From: Verrucomicrobiales bacterium
GTDB taxonomy: Bacteria; Verrucomicrobiota; Verrucomicrobiia; Verrucomicrobiales; DEV007
Assembly (NCBI GenBank): GCA_029212615.1
Contig: JARGPJ010000003.1
Span: forward strand, 124,001-188,000
DNA: 64,000 nucleotides
Direction: 5' to 3'
The notes below the pieces were generated by a model, which searched no databases, was not told the origin of the DNA, and saw nothing but the letters and a program-made list of their open reading frames with translations. The translations under genes were made by a program, and so were the position numbers. Positions 34,587-42,762 of the stretch are shown here, piece after piece (the stretch's first letter is position 1; every line of letters starts with the position of its first letter).

Positions 34587-35945
34587 ATGAAACTGTTTTC
34601 CTCCCTTTTCGCGCTAACTGCCTTCTTCACAGCCAGCTGCCTCGCTAACGGGAAGCCAAACATGCTCGTGATTATGGTCGATGATCTGGGCTACGGTGAT
34701 CTCTCCGTTTACGGTGCCCCTGATTTGAGGTCCCCCCACATCGACGCCCTCATGAATGAGGGGATGCGATTTGACTCCTTCTACGCAAATTGTCCGGTGT
34801 GCTCCCCGACTCGAGCCGCCTTTCTAACGGGGCTCTATCCGGACATGGCAGGCGTTCCCGGGGTCATACGAACCTCGCTCCCCGACCGCCCGACAAGCTG
34901 GGGTAATTTGCGGAACGACGTCACGACGCTTCCCACTCAGTTAAAGAAAGCAGGCTACGACACAGCCCTGATCGGTAAATGGCACCTCGGTCTCGAAGCA
35001 CCTGATCGTCCAAACGATGTCGGCTTCGACTTCTTCCACGGATTCCTCGGCGACATGATGGATGACTACTACGAACATCACCGGAACGGAAAACACTACA
35101 TGCGCCGAAATGAGGAACCGGTTCATCCTCAGGGCCATGCCACTGACATCTTCACCGACTGGACCATCGATTACCTGAAGGATCGCAACCATTCCGAAGC
35201 CCCCTTCTTCGTCTTCCTGGCCTACAACGCACCGCACACTCCCATCCAACCGCCCGAAGACTGGCTCGAAAAAGTAAAAGCCCGGGAGCCCGGCATCAGT
35301 GAGCGCCGGGCCGCACTCGTCGCTCTCATCGAACACCTCGACGACGGAATCGGGCGCGTCGTGCAAACTCTCAAGGACGAAGGACTGTGGGAGAATACGA
35401 TCACTGTCTTCACCAGTGACAACGGAGGACAATCCAGCGTCGGTGCCCGCAACCTCCCCTGGCGCGGCGGCAAGCAGGATATGTGGGAAGGCGGCATTCG
35501 TGTCGGCACTTCGGTGACCTGGCCGGGACACATCCAGGCCGGAACGATTCAGGAAGATCACGTCTCTTTAACGATGGATATTTTCCCCACCCTTGCGGAG
35601 ATAGGTGGCGTTCCCGTGGATTTTCATCTCGACGGACGGAGCTTTCTTCCTGTCCTCAAAGGTGAAGCATTCGAGGAAGCTCCCCGCCCTCTCTTCTGGA
35701 TGCGACTTGAAGGCAACCCGCGCTATGGGGGACTTCCTTATCATGCCGCAAGAATAGGCGATTGGAAGATTCTCCGAAACGATCCGTATGAACCCTATCA
35801 ACTGTTTAAACTCGATACTGACTCAGGCGAGGAACAGCCCGTCCCGCGCGCTAAAGCGCCCAAGAAGTATGATGAAATTTATCAGGCTCTCATGCAGCAT
35901 CACAACGAAGCCGGCAAAATCCCCTGGCAGCGCGAGAATCCGTAG
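34587..35945 (+). CDS. Secreted sulfatase (formylglycine type)
   Basis: 452 residues with a signal peptide (MKLFSSLFALTAFFTASCLA). Metal site PNMLVIMVDDLGYGDLSVYG; FGly motif C72-S-P-T-R76 in CPVCSPTRAAFLTGLYP; ALIGKWHLGLE; TVFTSDNGGQSSVGARNLPWRGGKQDMWEGGIRV spread over 275-309; MDIFPTLAEIGG. Closest in feel to arylsulfatase A / N-acetylgalactosamine-6-sulfatase-like enzymes of polysaccharide degraders, but the substrate is not certain. GGGGAG abuts the ATG, too close for a canonical ribosome site. Followed 26 bp later by an MpaA-like gene on the same strand. Confidence 0.93.
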   Translation: MKLFSSLFALTAFFTASCLANGKPNMLVIMVDDLGYGDLSVYGAPDLRSPHIDALMNEGMRFDSFYANCPVCSPTRAAFLTGLYPDMAGVPGVIRTSLPDRPTSWGNLRNDVTTLPTQLKKAGYDTALIGKWHLGLEAPDRPNDVGFDFFHGFLGDMMDDYYEHHRNGKHYMRRNEEPVHPQGHATDIFTDWTIDYLKDRNHSEAPFFVFLAYNAPHTPIQPPEDWLEKVKAREPGISERRAALVALIEHLDDGIGRVVQTLKDEGLWENTITVFTSDNGGQSSVGARNLPWRGGKQDMWEGGIRVGTSVTWPGHIQAGTIQEDHVSLTMDIFPTLAEIGGVPVDFHLDGRSFLPVLKGEAFEEAPRPLFWMRLEGNPRYGGLPYHAARIGDWKILRNDPYEPYQLFKLDTDSGEEQPVPRAKAPKKYDEIYQALMQHHNEAGKIPWQRENP

Positions 35946-35971
35946 CGAGTCACAGTTCCAGACAACTTAGA

Positions 35972-36667
35972 ATGCCTCATCGAACGACACTGAATCTGCC
36001 TTCCCTCCCCTACGGAAAATCAGTTCGCGGGATCCCGCTTGAATACCTTCCTGCACGCGAAAAATGTGAACTCCTCATCGTGGCGGGAATCCACGGTGAA
36101 GAGTCAGACGGCGTCATTTCCCTATCGCGGGCCTATCGCTCGATCGCTCCTGAGATGCTCAGCCCTGCGATCGCATCAGTCCTTTGTGCGAATCCGGACG
36201 GGACGCTCCTCGGGACACGGGGCAATGCACGCGGTGTCGATCTAAACCGTAATTTTCCGTCAGAGAACTGGTCATCGAAGCCCTCTTCCTGCCGGTGGCA
36301 CGCAGACGAAGATACGACCCTTCCCATTCTCCCGGGAGTATCCTCAGGCTCCGAGCCGGAAACGGTCGCCCTCATTGATCTCATCGAAAAACTGAAACCC
36401 AAACAGATCCTGACGCTCCACGGACCACTCGCCTGCGTCGATGATCCGGATGAGAGCAATCTGGGCAGATGGATCGCTAAGAAGACCGGCCTCCCGCTCG
36501 TAACTGAAATTGGCTATCCCACCCCCGGGTCAATGGGATCGTGGGCCGCCGAAAAGCAATGGCCTGTCATTACCTGGGAATTTCCTCCCGAAGGAGTCGA
36601 AACGCTGAGTCGCTCGCAAGTGCCGGTTCTCGTCGAAATACTTTCCGGAAACTTTCCTGAAGCATGA
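35972..36667 (+). CDS. mpaA: MpaA-like murein peptide amidase (M14 zinc carboxypeptidase)
   Basis: 231 residues, no signal peptide. Zinc and catalytic residues of the M14 fold are visible: H41-x2-E44 (VAGIHGEESDG), N92-R-N-F (GVDLNRNFPSENW), H150 (ILTLHGPLACVDD) and the general base E203 (VITWEFPPEG). Matches MpaA, a cytoplasmic enzyme that cleaves the gamma-D-Glu-diaminopimelate bond of recycled murein tripeptide. Length fits (about 240). It could be part of the upstream sulfatase transcript, though the functions are unrelated. Confidence 0.85.
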   Translation: MPHRTTLNLPSLPYGKSVRGIPLEYLPAREKCELLIVAGIHGEESDGVISLSRAYRSIAPEMLSPAIASVLCANPDGTLLGTRGNARGVDLNRNFPSENWSSKPSSCRWHADEDTTLPILPGVSSGSEPETVALIDLIEKLKPKQILTLHGPLACVDDPDESNLGRWIAKKTGLPLVTEIGYPTPGSMGSWAAEKQWPVITWEFPPEGVETLSRSQVPVLVEILSGNFPEA

Positions 36668-36709
36668 GCGTTGAATCAAGGCAGCCACTTCGCTTCTCTC
36701 CACCACCAT

Positions 36710-38224
36710 ATGAATACCCGGCTTCCTCTCGTCACAATTTTAACGCTCCCACTCTTTGCAAATGCAGAGGTCACCTACCATCGGGACATCGCCCCGATCA
36801 TCTACGCGAATTGCACAGGTTGCCATCGCGAGGGGGAAAGCGGCCCCTTTCCACTCAGCACTTTTGAGGAAGTTTCGAGGAAAGCAAAAACTGTCGAGCG
36901 GGTCATTGAGGACCGTTACATGCCCCCCTGGCACGCCTCAATCGAACACGTCCCCTTTCACGATATCCGCCGGCTTGAGAAAGAAGAGATTGAGAGATTC
37001 GGAAACTGGGTCACCGCGGGAAAACCCGAAGGTGATCCCGCCGATGCGCCCCCGATCCCTGACTTTCCGGAAGGATGGCAACTCGGCGAACCGGACCTCG
37101 TCGTCACCATGGCGAAAGCCTACGAGGTTCCCGCAGACGGTCCTGACATTTACCGAAATTTCGTCCTCCCGCTCGACCTTCCGGAAGACAAGTGGGTCAA
37201 AGCGGTTGAGCTCCGCCCCTCGGCACGCTCAGTTCTTCATCATAGCCTGCTCTTCCTCGACGATAGCGGGACGGCACGTTCGCTCGACGGGAAGGATGGA
37301 AAACCCGGCTTCAGTGGAATGGGGTTCCGCAAAAGCGGCTCCATCGGCACCTACGTTCCCGGGGCAACACCCCGCAGACTCCCCGGTGATCTCGCGAGAC
37401 CACTCCCAAAGGGGTCCGACATCGTTCTCTCAACACATTTTCACCCCTCCGGGAAAATCGAAGAAGAACAAACGACCCTCGGCATCTATTTTGCAGACTC
37501 GCCTCCCGGCCGGAAACTCGAAGAACTGCAAGTACCTCCCGCCTTCGGTCGTGGAGCAGGGATCGATATTCCCGCCGGTGAATCCAACTATATTGTCGAA
37601 GACAGCTTCAAGATACCCGTCGACTACGAAGCCATTTCAGTCGGCGGCCATGCCCATTACATCTGCGAAACAATGCTGATGACAGCCACACTTCCTGACG
37701 GCGGGGAGAAAGTCCTGCTTGAGATCACGGACTGGGACCTCGACTGGCAGGACACTTACTATTTCGCGGAACCACTCATTCTCCCCGCAGGCACTGTGAT
37801 CAAGTCGGTCATTACCTACGACAATTCAGCGAACAATCCTGACAACCCCAACACCCCTCCGCAACGCATCAAGTGGGGCCGAGAATCAACCGATGAAATG
37901 GGAAGCATGACCCTCATCGGCGTTCCCGTCGAAGCCGGCGACTCCAGAATGCTGAGTCGCGCCGCCAAACTTGATCAGGCAAAAATACTCGCCGAAGTGG
38001 GGAAAGAACTCATCAATTCCCGAACCGCCGAAAAGCTTCCGCAAATCATCAAAGCGCTCGACCGGGATGGCGACGGCAACCTCCACGAAACTGAACTGCC
38101 GCCACGCATGAAATCAATCCTCCTGGAGAAACTCGATATCGACCGGGACAACTCATTGAACCCCTCGGAGATTCAAACACTGAAGGACTGGCTTGAAAAC
38201 AGGAAAGCTAAGAAAGAAGCATGA
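36710..38224 (+). CDS. Exported cytochrome c / copper type II monooxygenase-like protein with EF-hands
   Basis: 504 residues from ATG 36710, with a signal peptide (MNTRLPLVTILTLPLFANA). A heme-c site C35-T-G-C-H39 opens the mature protein (DIAPIIYANCTGCHREGESGPFPL), followed by WHASIEH and then a copper-monooxygenase-like region of peptidylglycine/dopamine hydroxylase type: HHSLLFLDDSG, STHFHPSGKIEEEQT, VGGHAHYICETML, with His clusters for two coppers. Two C-terminal EF-hands: DRDGDGNLHETE and DIDRDNSLNPSE. Predicted periplasmic redox enzyme; substrate unknown. Its stop overlaps the start of the redoxin gene (ATGA at 38221-38224). Confidence 0.85.
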   Translation: MNTRLPLVTILTLPLFANAEVTYHRDIAPIIYANCTGCHREGESGPFPLSTFEEVSRKAKTVERVIEDRYMPPWHASIEHVPFHDIRRLEKEEIERFGNWVTAGKPEGDPADAPPIPDFPEGWQLGEPDLVVTMAKAYEVPADGPDIYRNFVLPLDLPEDKWVKAVELRPSARSVLHHSLLFLDDSGTARSLDGKDGKPGFSGMGFRKSGSIGTYVPGATPRRLPGDLARPLPKGSDIVLSTHFHPSGKIEEEQTTLGIYFADSPPGRKLEELQVPPAFGRGAGIDIPAGESNYIVEDSFKIPVDYEAISVGGHAHYICETMLMTATLPDGGEKVLLEITDWDLDWQDTYYFAEPLILPAGTVIKSVITYDNSANNPDNPNTPPQRIKWGRESTDEMGSMTLIGVPVEAGDSRMLSRAAKLDQAKILAEVGKELINSRTAEKLPQIIKALDRDGDGNLHETELPPRMKSILLEKLDIDRDNSLNPSEIQTLKDWLENRKAKKEA

Positions 38225-38754
38225 CTATTCTTCGTACGCTGCTCCTCTCCTGCGTTTTCGTTCATTGCTCCGTCCTCGACGCGAGTGAAGAAAAGGCCGA
38301 CTCTCCGGTCGCAACCGTCTGGATCTTCGTCGCGGTGGATTGCCCGATTGCGAATGGCTGCGCCCCTGAGATCAATTCAATTTATGACGACTTCCACAAA
38401 CGCGGCATCGCGTTTCATCTCGTCTACCCCGAGCCTTCGCTGACGACCGAAGAGATCACCGCCCACCTTGAGGACTACGGTTTCAACATGGGGTTCAAGC
38501 ACGATATTGATCATGACTACGTCAAAAAGGCCGGCGTCACGATCACCCCGGAGGTCGCCGTTTTCGGAGGAGACGGAACCCTTCTCTACCGCGGGAGAAT
38601 CAATAATCGTTATTCCGATTATGGCGATCGCAGGAAGGCAGCCACAGAACACTACCTCCGTGATTGTCTTGGACAACTCCTCACCGGTGAGCCCGTCACC
38701 TTCCACGAGAACGACGCGATTGGTTGCTACATCGAGGCACTCAGCGGAAACTGA
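38221..38754 (+). CDS. Exported thioredoxin-fold (redoxin) partner
   Basis: 177 residues with a signal peptide (ILRTLLLSCVFVHCSVLDA). The thioredoxin-like segment VWIFVAVDCPIANGCAPEINSIYDDF puts C41 and C47 where AhpC/TlpA-type proteins carry the active Cys; the spacing (C-x5-C) is not the standard CxxC. Then ITPEVAVFGGDGTLLYRGRINNRY with the cis-Pro equivalent. Its start overlaps the preceding gene by four bases, so the two are translated together. A likely role is to reduce or load metal or heme into the partner; homologous pairings occur in Planctomycetes and Verrucomicrobia. Confidence 0.85.
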   Translation: MTILRTLLLSCVFVHCSVLDASEEKADSPVATVWIFVAVDCPIANGCAPEINSIYDDFHKRGIAFHLVYPEPSLTTEEITAHLEDYGFNMGFKHDIDHDYVKKAGVTITPEVAVFGGDGTLLYRGRINNRYSDYGDRRKAATEHYLRDCLGQLLTGEPVTFHENDAIGCYIEALSGN

Positions 38755-38807
38755 ACCCTTCTCAAATCCAGTGACTTCTGATATAACTGCCCGAATCCCC
38801 GGTATTT

Positions 38808-40043
38808 ATGGAGCCACTCACTCTCGTCGAGTCCGTCCTCGACAACCTTCCCGTCGCCGTCTTTGCAAAAGATGCGAATGACGATTTCCGGTTCGTTCTC
38901 TGGAACAAAAAGCAGGAAGAGATCACCACAGTGAAAGCGTCCCGCGCCCTTGGCCGTGATGATTACGCTCTCTTCTCAGAGGAATCCGCCGACTACTTTC
39001 GGAGCGTCGACAAAGCAGTCCTGAAAGCAGGCCGACTCCTCAAAGTTCCGGAAGAAATCATCGAAGGAAAGAACGGGCAGGACATCCACCTTCGCACGGT
39101 CAAGATACCGGTTATCGAGGAGGAGACCGGACGCAGGCTGGTCGTCGGAATCAGTGAGGACATCACCGAGCAAGTCAGGTCGAGGGCTCAGCTCGAAAGT
39201 CTCAACAAAAACCTCGTCGATGCAAACAAGGAGCTCCAGGAAACCCAACTTCAATTGATCCAGGCGGAGAAACTGGAGTCAATCGGCCGACTTGCCGCCG
39301 GCGTTGCCCACGAGGTGAAGAACCCCCTCGCCCTTCTCCTGCTCGGAGTGGACTATCTTTCCAACGGCATCGACCCCGATGACCCCAATGTCGATACCAT
39401 TCTCGCTCAAATGCGTAGCGCCGTTGACCGGGCCGACCGGATTGTCCGCGGCCTCGTTGATTTCTCCTCACAACGCTCTCTCTCACGTGAACCGGTCCAA
39501 CTGTATACCGTCATCGACGAAGTCCTTCTCCTCGTGAAGCATGAGCTGACACGCTCAAACACCTCGGTTGAGGTTTCCATCCCCAGAGACCTTCCCCATG
39601 TCTTTCTCGACCTCTCCAAATTTGAACAGGTCGTGATCAACCTCGTTATCAATGCCGTTCATGCAATGTCGGAATCAGAGAGACCGTGCCTCGAAATCAG
39701 AGCCAGGTCAGAGTCCCTTAGAGACGTCGTCAAGAACCAGGGAGCACGTCGTTACGAAGTGTTCCGCAGCGGTGACCATGTCGTGATTCTCGAGCTGGTC
39801 GATAACGGATGCGGAATTGATAACAATGACGCAACGAGGCTCTTCGATCCCTTTTTCACCACGAAAGCTACCGGGGTCGGGACAGGACTCGGCCTTTCAG
39901 TCGCTAGAAAAATTGTGCAACTCCACGGCGGTGAGCTTCACGTTGGTGATCGTGAGGATGCGAAAGGCGCCATCGCGAAACTGATCCTGCCCACCAAAGT
40001 CGACACCGGAAAGGTCGGTCTCTCTTCGAAAACGGCGAAATAG
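38808..40043 (+). CDS. Soluble PAS histidine kinase
   Basis: 411 residues, no membrane helix. PAS domain about 6-122 (VLDNLPVAVFAKDANDDFRFVLWN, EDITEQVR), coiled coil 120-155, HisKA with H168 in GRLAAGVAHEVKNPLALLLLG, HATPase_c with NLVINAVHAM, DNGCGI, GTGLGLSVARKIV. AHEVKNPL-type kinases (HisKA of NtrB/ZraS/HydH-like families) often signal through receivers of atypical output. The next gene, 76 bp on, is a stand-alone receiver and its probable partner. The ligand sensed is unknown. Confidence 0.88.
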   Translation: MEPLTLVESVLDNLPVAVFAKDANDDFRFVLWNKKQEEITTVKASRALGRDDYALFSEESADYFRSVDKAVLKAGRLLKVPEEIIEGKNGQDIHLRTVKIPVIEEETGRRLVVGISEDITEQVRSRAQLESLNKNLVDANKELQETQLQLIQAEKLESIGRLAAGVAHEVKNPLALLLLGVDYLSNGIDPDDPNVDTILAQMRSAVDRADRIVRGLVDFSSQRSLSREPVQLYTVIDEVLLLVKHELTRSNTSVEVSIPRDLPHVFLDLSKFEQVVINLVINAVHAMSESERPCLEIRARSESLRDVVKNQGARRYEVFRSGDHVVILELVDNGCGIDNNDATRLFDPFFTTKATGVGTGLGLSVARKIVQLHGGELHVGDREDAKGAIAKLILPTKVDTGKVGLSSKTAK

Positions 40044-40119
40044 ATTGACACTCACCGCCTTATCCTGACACCCTGATAGGGTCAAAACGGCGCCCTTTCA
40101 CCCCCAACCCTCTCTTTTC

Positions 40120-40500
40120 ATGGCTCGCAAAATTCTTTTGGTCGATGATGAAGCTGGCTTTACGCAGCTCCTCAAAATGAACCTTGAAAAGTCCGGGGAT
40201 TTTGAAGTGACCATCGAAAATGATTCCACCCGGGCCGTTTCGACAGCCCGGTCATTTCTCCCTGATATTGTCCTCCTTGATGTGGTCATGCCGGGAATGG
40301 ATGGAGGTGACGTTCAAGCTCAATTCCAATCAAGCCCTGAGCTGCGCAATGTCCCTGTGATCATGCTGACCGCGCTGGTGGATTCCGCTGAGCTTTCTGA
40401 CGGAGCAGTGGCACAAAGTGGATCTTCCATTGTTCTTCCTAAACCGGTGGACCTCGATCTTCTGCTGCGAGTGATTGATGAAGCCACTGCCGTGATTTGA
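40120..40500 (+). CDS. Single-domain response regulator (CheY-like receiver)
   Basis: 126 residues: acidic pair D9-D10, phosphoacceptor D54 (VLLDVVMPGMDGG), VIMLTAL with Thr, and K at LPKPVDLD near the end. There is no output domain, so it must act by protein contact or as part of a phosphorelay. Upstream partner is the PAS kinase. A small hairpin ACCCT-GAT-AGGGT (40070-40082) lies in the spacer and may weaken read-through or translation. Confidence 0.88.
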   Translation: MARKILLVDDEAGFTQLLKMNLEKSGDFEVTIENDSTRAVSTARSFLPDIVLLDVVMPGMDGGDVQAQFQSSPELRNVPVIMLTALVDSAELSDGAVAQSGSSIVLPKPVDLDLLLRVIDEATAVI

Positions 40501-40553
40501 GCGCCTACGCGTCGAAAACTTAACATTTCTAAAGTGGTTACGGAAGCCCTCTT

Positions 40554-40565
40554 CACCCTAGGGTG
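40554..40565. promoter_or_regulatory. 12-bp perfect palindrome before the phosphatase-like gene
   Basis: CACCCTAGGGTG ends nine bases before the ATG at 40574 (six before GTG 40571). Position and symmetry suit an operator or a translation-blocking site. No regulator is identified. Confidence 0.35.
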
Positions 40566-40573
40566 CCGACGTG

Positions 40574-41047
40574 ATGAATGAGCAAATTGTCCTGTTTCTC
40601 TGCACTGGAAATTTTTACCGAAGTCGCTACGCCGAAGCGCTCTTCAATCACCACGCCGCACTGGCCGGGCTGAATTGGAAAGCGCGATCAAAAGGCTTCC
40701 GGCCCCACCTCGCCACCGAGGACCTTTCGCACTGGGCCGCAGAGCGGCTCGAAGAGCATCACATCCCGTTCTCCCTGACTCGAGCCAAGCCGGGAAAACT
40801 CTGCCCGCTTGATCTTGCGGAATCCTCTCTCGTCATCGCGCTCTACGAACCGGAGCACGCGCCAATGGTAAAAGAACAGTTTCCACAGTGGATCGATCGC
40901 ATCCGCTACTGGCATGTCCCTGACATTGACATCACGACGCCTGCGATTGCCCTTGCCAAAATAGAGTACGAGATCGACGACCTTATTCGACAACTCGCTG
41001 CCGGTCATGCTCTTGGAAGACATGAGGATTGCGTCGTCGAATTTTAG
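40574..41047 (+). CDS. Low-molecular-weight protein-tyrosine-phosphatase-like protein
   Basis: 157 residues from ATG 40574 (GTG at 40571 also possible). The P-loop C10-x5-R16-S in VLFLCTGNFYRSRYAE matches the LMW-PTP signature C-x5-R-[ST]. The usual acid loop DP-[WF] near the C-terminus is not obvious; WHVPDIDITTPA may serve, so phosphatase activity is probable but not assured. Arsenate-reductase-like activity is an alternative for this fold. Cytoplasmic; no partner kinase is evident. Confidence 0.78.
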   Translation: MNEQIVLFLCTGNFYRSRYAEALFNHHAALAGLNWKARSKGFRPHLATEDLSHWAAERLEEHHIPFSLTRAKPGKLCPLDLAESSLVIALYEPEHAPMVKEQFPQWIDRIRYWHVPDIDITTPAIALAKIEYEIDDLIRQLAAGHALGRHEDCVVEF

Positions 41048-41143
41048 TCATCCTTATTTTTTGACAATACTTAGCAACGTGTCCATGCTGACTTTCATAC
41101 ACGTTTGTCCTTCCGGATTCTCCGGCAAAGTCAAACCTATGAT

Positions 41144-42697
41144 ATGAGTGATCTGCAATCTGAAACGGGAGCGGGTGGAGCATCTTCAGAAGGGACTGTC
41201 CAAGTCGAGATGTTCAATGGAAGCGGGCCTAAAAAGCGCCGGTCTTCGAAGTCGAAAATTTACGGGGACGGTTTACAAGCGCCCTCACCGATCGGCAAGA
41301 ATTTCGTTCTCGATACCAACGTGCTTCTCCATGATCCGGAATGCCTCGATCGCTTTGGAGACAATCACATCTGCATTCCACTCGAAGTGCTCTGCGAGCT
41401 CGACCGCTTCAAGACGGAGCAGACTGAGCGCGGAGCCAACGCTCGCGGGGCACACCGGAAACTGGCGGCCCACTTTTCCAGTCAGCCGGGAAATGCCACC
41501 TCCGGGATCGCTTTCTCTGAAGGAGGGTCCATCCGACTCGTGACCGGACAGCTGCCGGGCGGCACACGAGGTGAAGCAGCCGATGATCTTCTCTCGCTCT
41601 TCCGCGGACAGGACACGAATGACAATCGCATCCTCGTGACCACGAGGCTGATTGCGTCAAAAAATCCGGCCCCTACCATCCTTGTGACCAAGGACCTCAA
41701 CATGCAGCTCAAGGCGCATGCGATCGGCCTGTCCTGTGAGGACTATCAAAACGACAAAGTCCACAACGATCTCGTCAAAGAGACCGGTCCGACTATTATC
41801 GACCTCCGCCCGAGCGATCTGCAAAGGTTTGCGAGTACGGGATCGATTGAGCTTCCGCCTCACGTGAAAAAAGTCTATCCAAACGAATATGTGTTGCTCA
41901 AGGCAGGCGAGAAGCGGACGATGCCGGCGAGGATGGGCAGTGACGGGCTTTTCCACAAGCTCTTCGTCCCCGATCAGATTCGGATTCAACAGGGAAAGCC
42001 ATTGCGCCCCCTGAACCTCGGTCAACAATGCTTCATCGATGCTCTGCTCAATCCCGAAGCAACGCTGGTGACCTGCTACGGTCAGGCCGGTACCGGTAAA
42101 ACGCTCCTCGCGGTTGCCTCAGCGCTTCATGCCACCTTCGGGGGCGATTACAACGGAGTGACCGTGAGCCGGCCTGTGATCCCGCTGGGCGACACCCTGG
42201 GTTTCCTCCCCGGTTCTCTGGAAGAAAAACTCGACCCCTGGCTCAAACCGATCTTCGACGCACTGGAGTTCCTCCTCACTCCGGAACAGAATGCGGCGAA
42301 ACGGAAGCAAACCCGGGGTCGCAAAGGAGCTACCGACGCCCCCTTCAATGCCGGTGGAAAAAAGGTCTATGACCCCATGTTGGAGTCCGGTCTCGTGGAA
42401 ATTGAAGCGCTTTGCTACATTCGTGGTCGTTCTATTCCTAATCGCTACTTCATCCTCGATGAAGCGCAGCAGTTGACGCCTCTCGAAGCCAAGACCATTG
42501 TCACGCGAATGGCGCGTGGCTCCAAACTCGTTCTCATCGGAGACCCGGCACAAATTGACAACCCTTATGTGGATCGACTTAGCAATGGTCTGGTTTACAC
42601 TCGCGACCGTCTGCGCGACGAGGCCTGTAGTTCGCACGTTACCCTGGAACGTGGCGAACGGAGCCAGTTGGCGGAGGCAGCCGCAAAGAAAATGTAA
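41144..42697 (+). CDS. PIN-PhoH ATPase (PhoH2-type)
   Basis: 517 residues from ATG 41144. N-terminal PIN nuclease domain (about 50-190: FVLDTNVLLHDP with catalytic D57, CELDRFKTEQTERG, VTKDLNM) followed by a linker and a PhoH domain with Walker A G313-Q-A-G-T-G-K-T (CYGQAGTGKTLLAVA), Walker B FILDEAQQLTPLEAKTI and sensor RGSKLVLIGDPAQID. PhoH2-type proteins couple RNA unwinding to PIN ribonuclease cleavage. Many sit beside an antitoxin-like phoAT gene; no such gene is present here. Followed 65 bp later by the UvrD-type helicase gene. Confidence 0.92.
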   Translation: MSDLQSETGAGGASSEGTVQVEMFNGSGPKKRRSSKSKIYGDGLQAPSPIGKNFVLDTNVLLHDPECLDRFGDNHICIPLEVLCELDRFKTEQTERGANARGAHRKLAAHFSSQPGNATSGIAFSEGGSIRLVTGQLPGGTRGEAADDLLSLFRGQDTNDNRILVTTRLIASKNPAPTILVTKDLNMQLKAHAIGLSCEDYQNDKVHNDLVKETGPTIIDLRPSDLQRFASTGSIELPPHVKKVYPNEYVLLKAGEKRTMPARMGSDGLFHKLFVPDQIRIQQGKPLRPLNLGQQCFIDALLNPEATLVTCYGQAGTGKTLLAVASALHATFGGDYNGVTVSRPVIPLGDTLGFLPGSLEEKLDPWLKPIFDALEFLLTPEQNAAKRKQTRGRKGATDAPFNAGGKKVYDPMLESGLVEIEALCYIRGRSIPNRYFILDEAQQLTPLEAKTIVTRMARGSKLVLIGDPAQIDNPYVDRLSNGLVYTRDRLRDEACSSHVTLERGERSQLAEAAAKKM

Positions 42698-42762
42698 ATC
42701 AGACGAACCAACCGCATTTTATTTGCGCAAAGGCCGTCAACGGGGAATAAGGTTCCCCGAAG

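Noticed and set aside
41061-41089. Sigma-70 promoter TTGACA-N17-CATGCT before the PIN-PhoH gene
   Set aside because: The -35 is perfect but the -10 matches poorly, so it is not listed as a promoter.
41144-42697. Toxin-antitoxin pair of PhoAT-PhoH2 type
   Set aside because: The PIN-PhoH protein is present but no small antitoxin-like gene precedes it; the upstream gene is a tyrosine-phosphatase-like protein.
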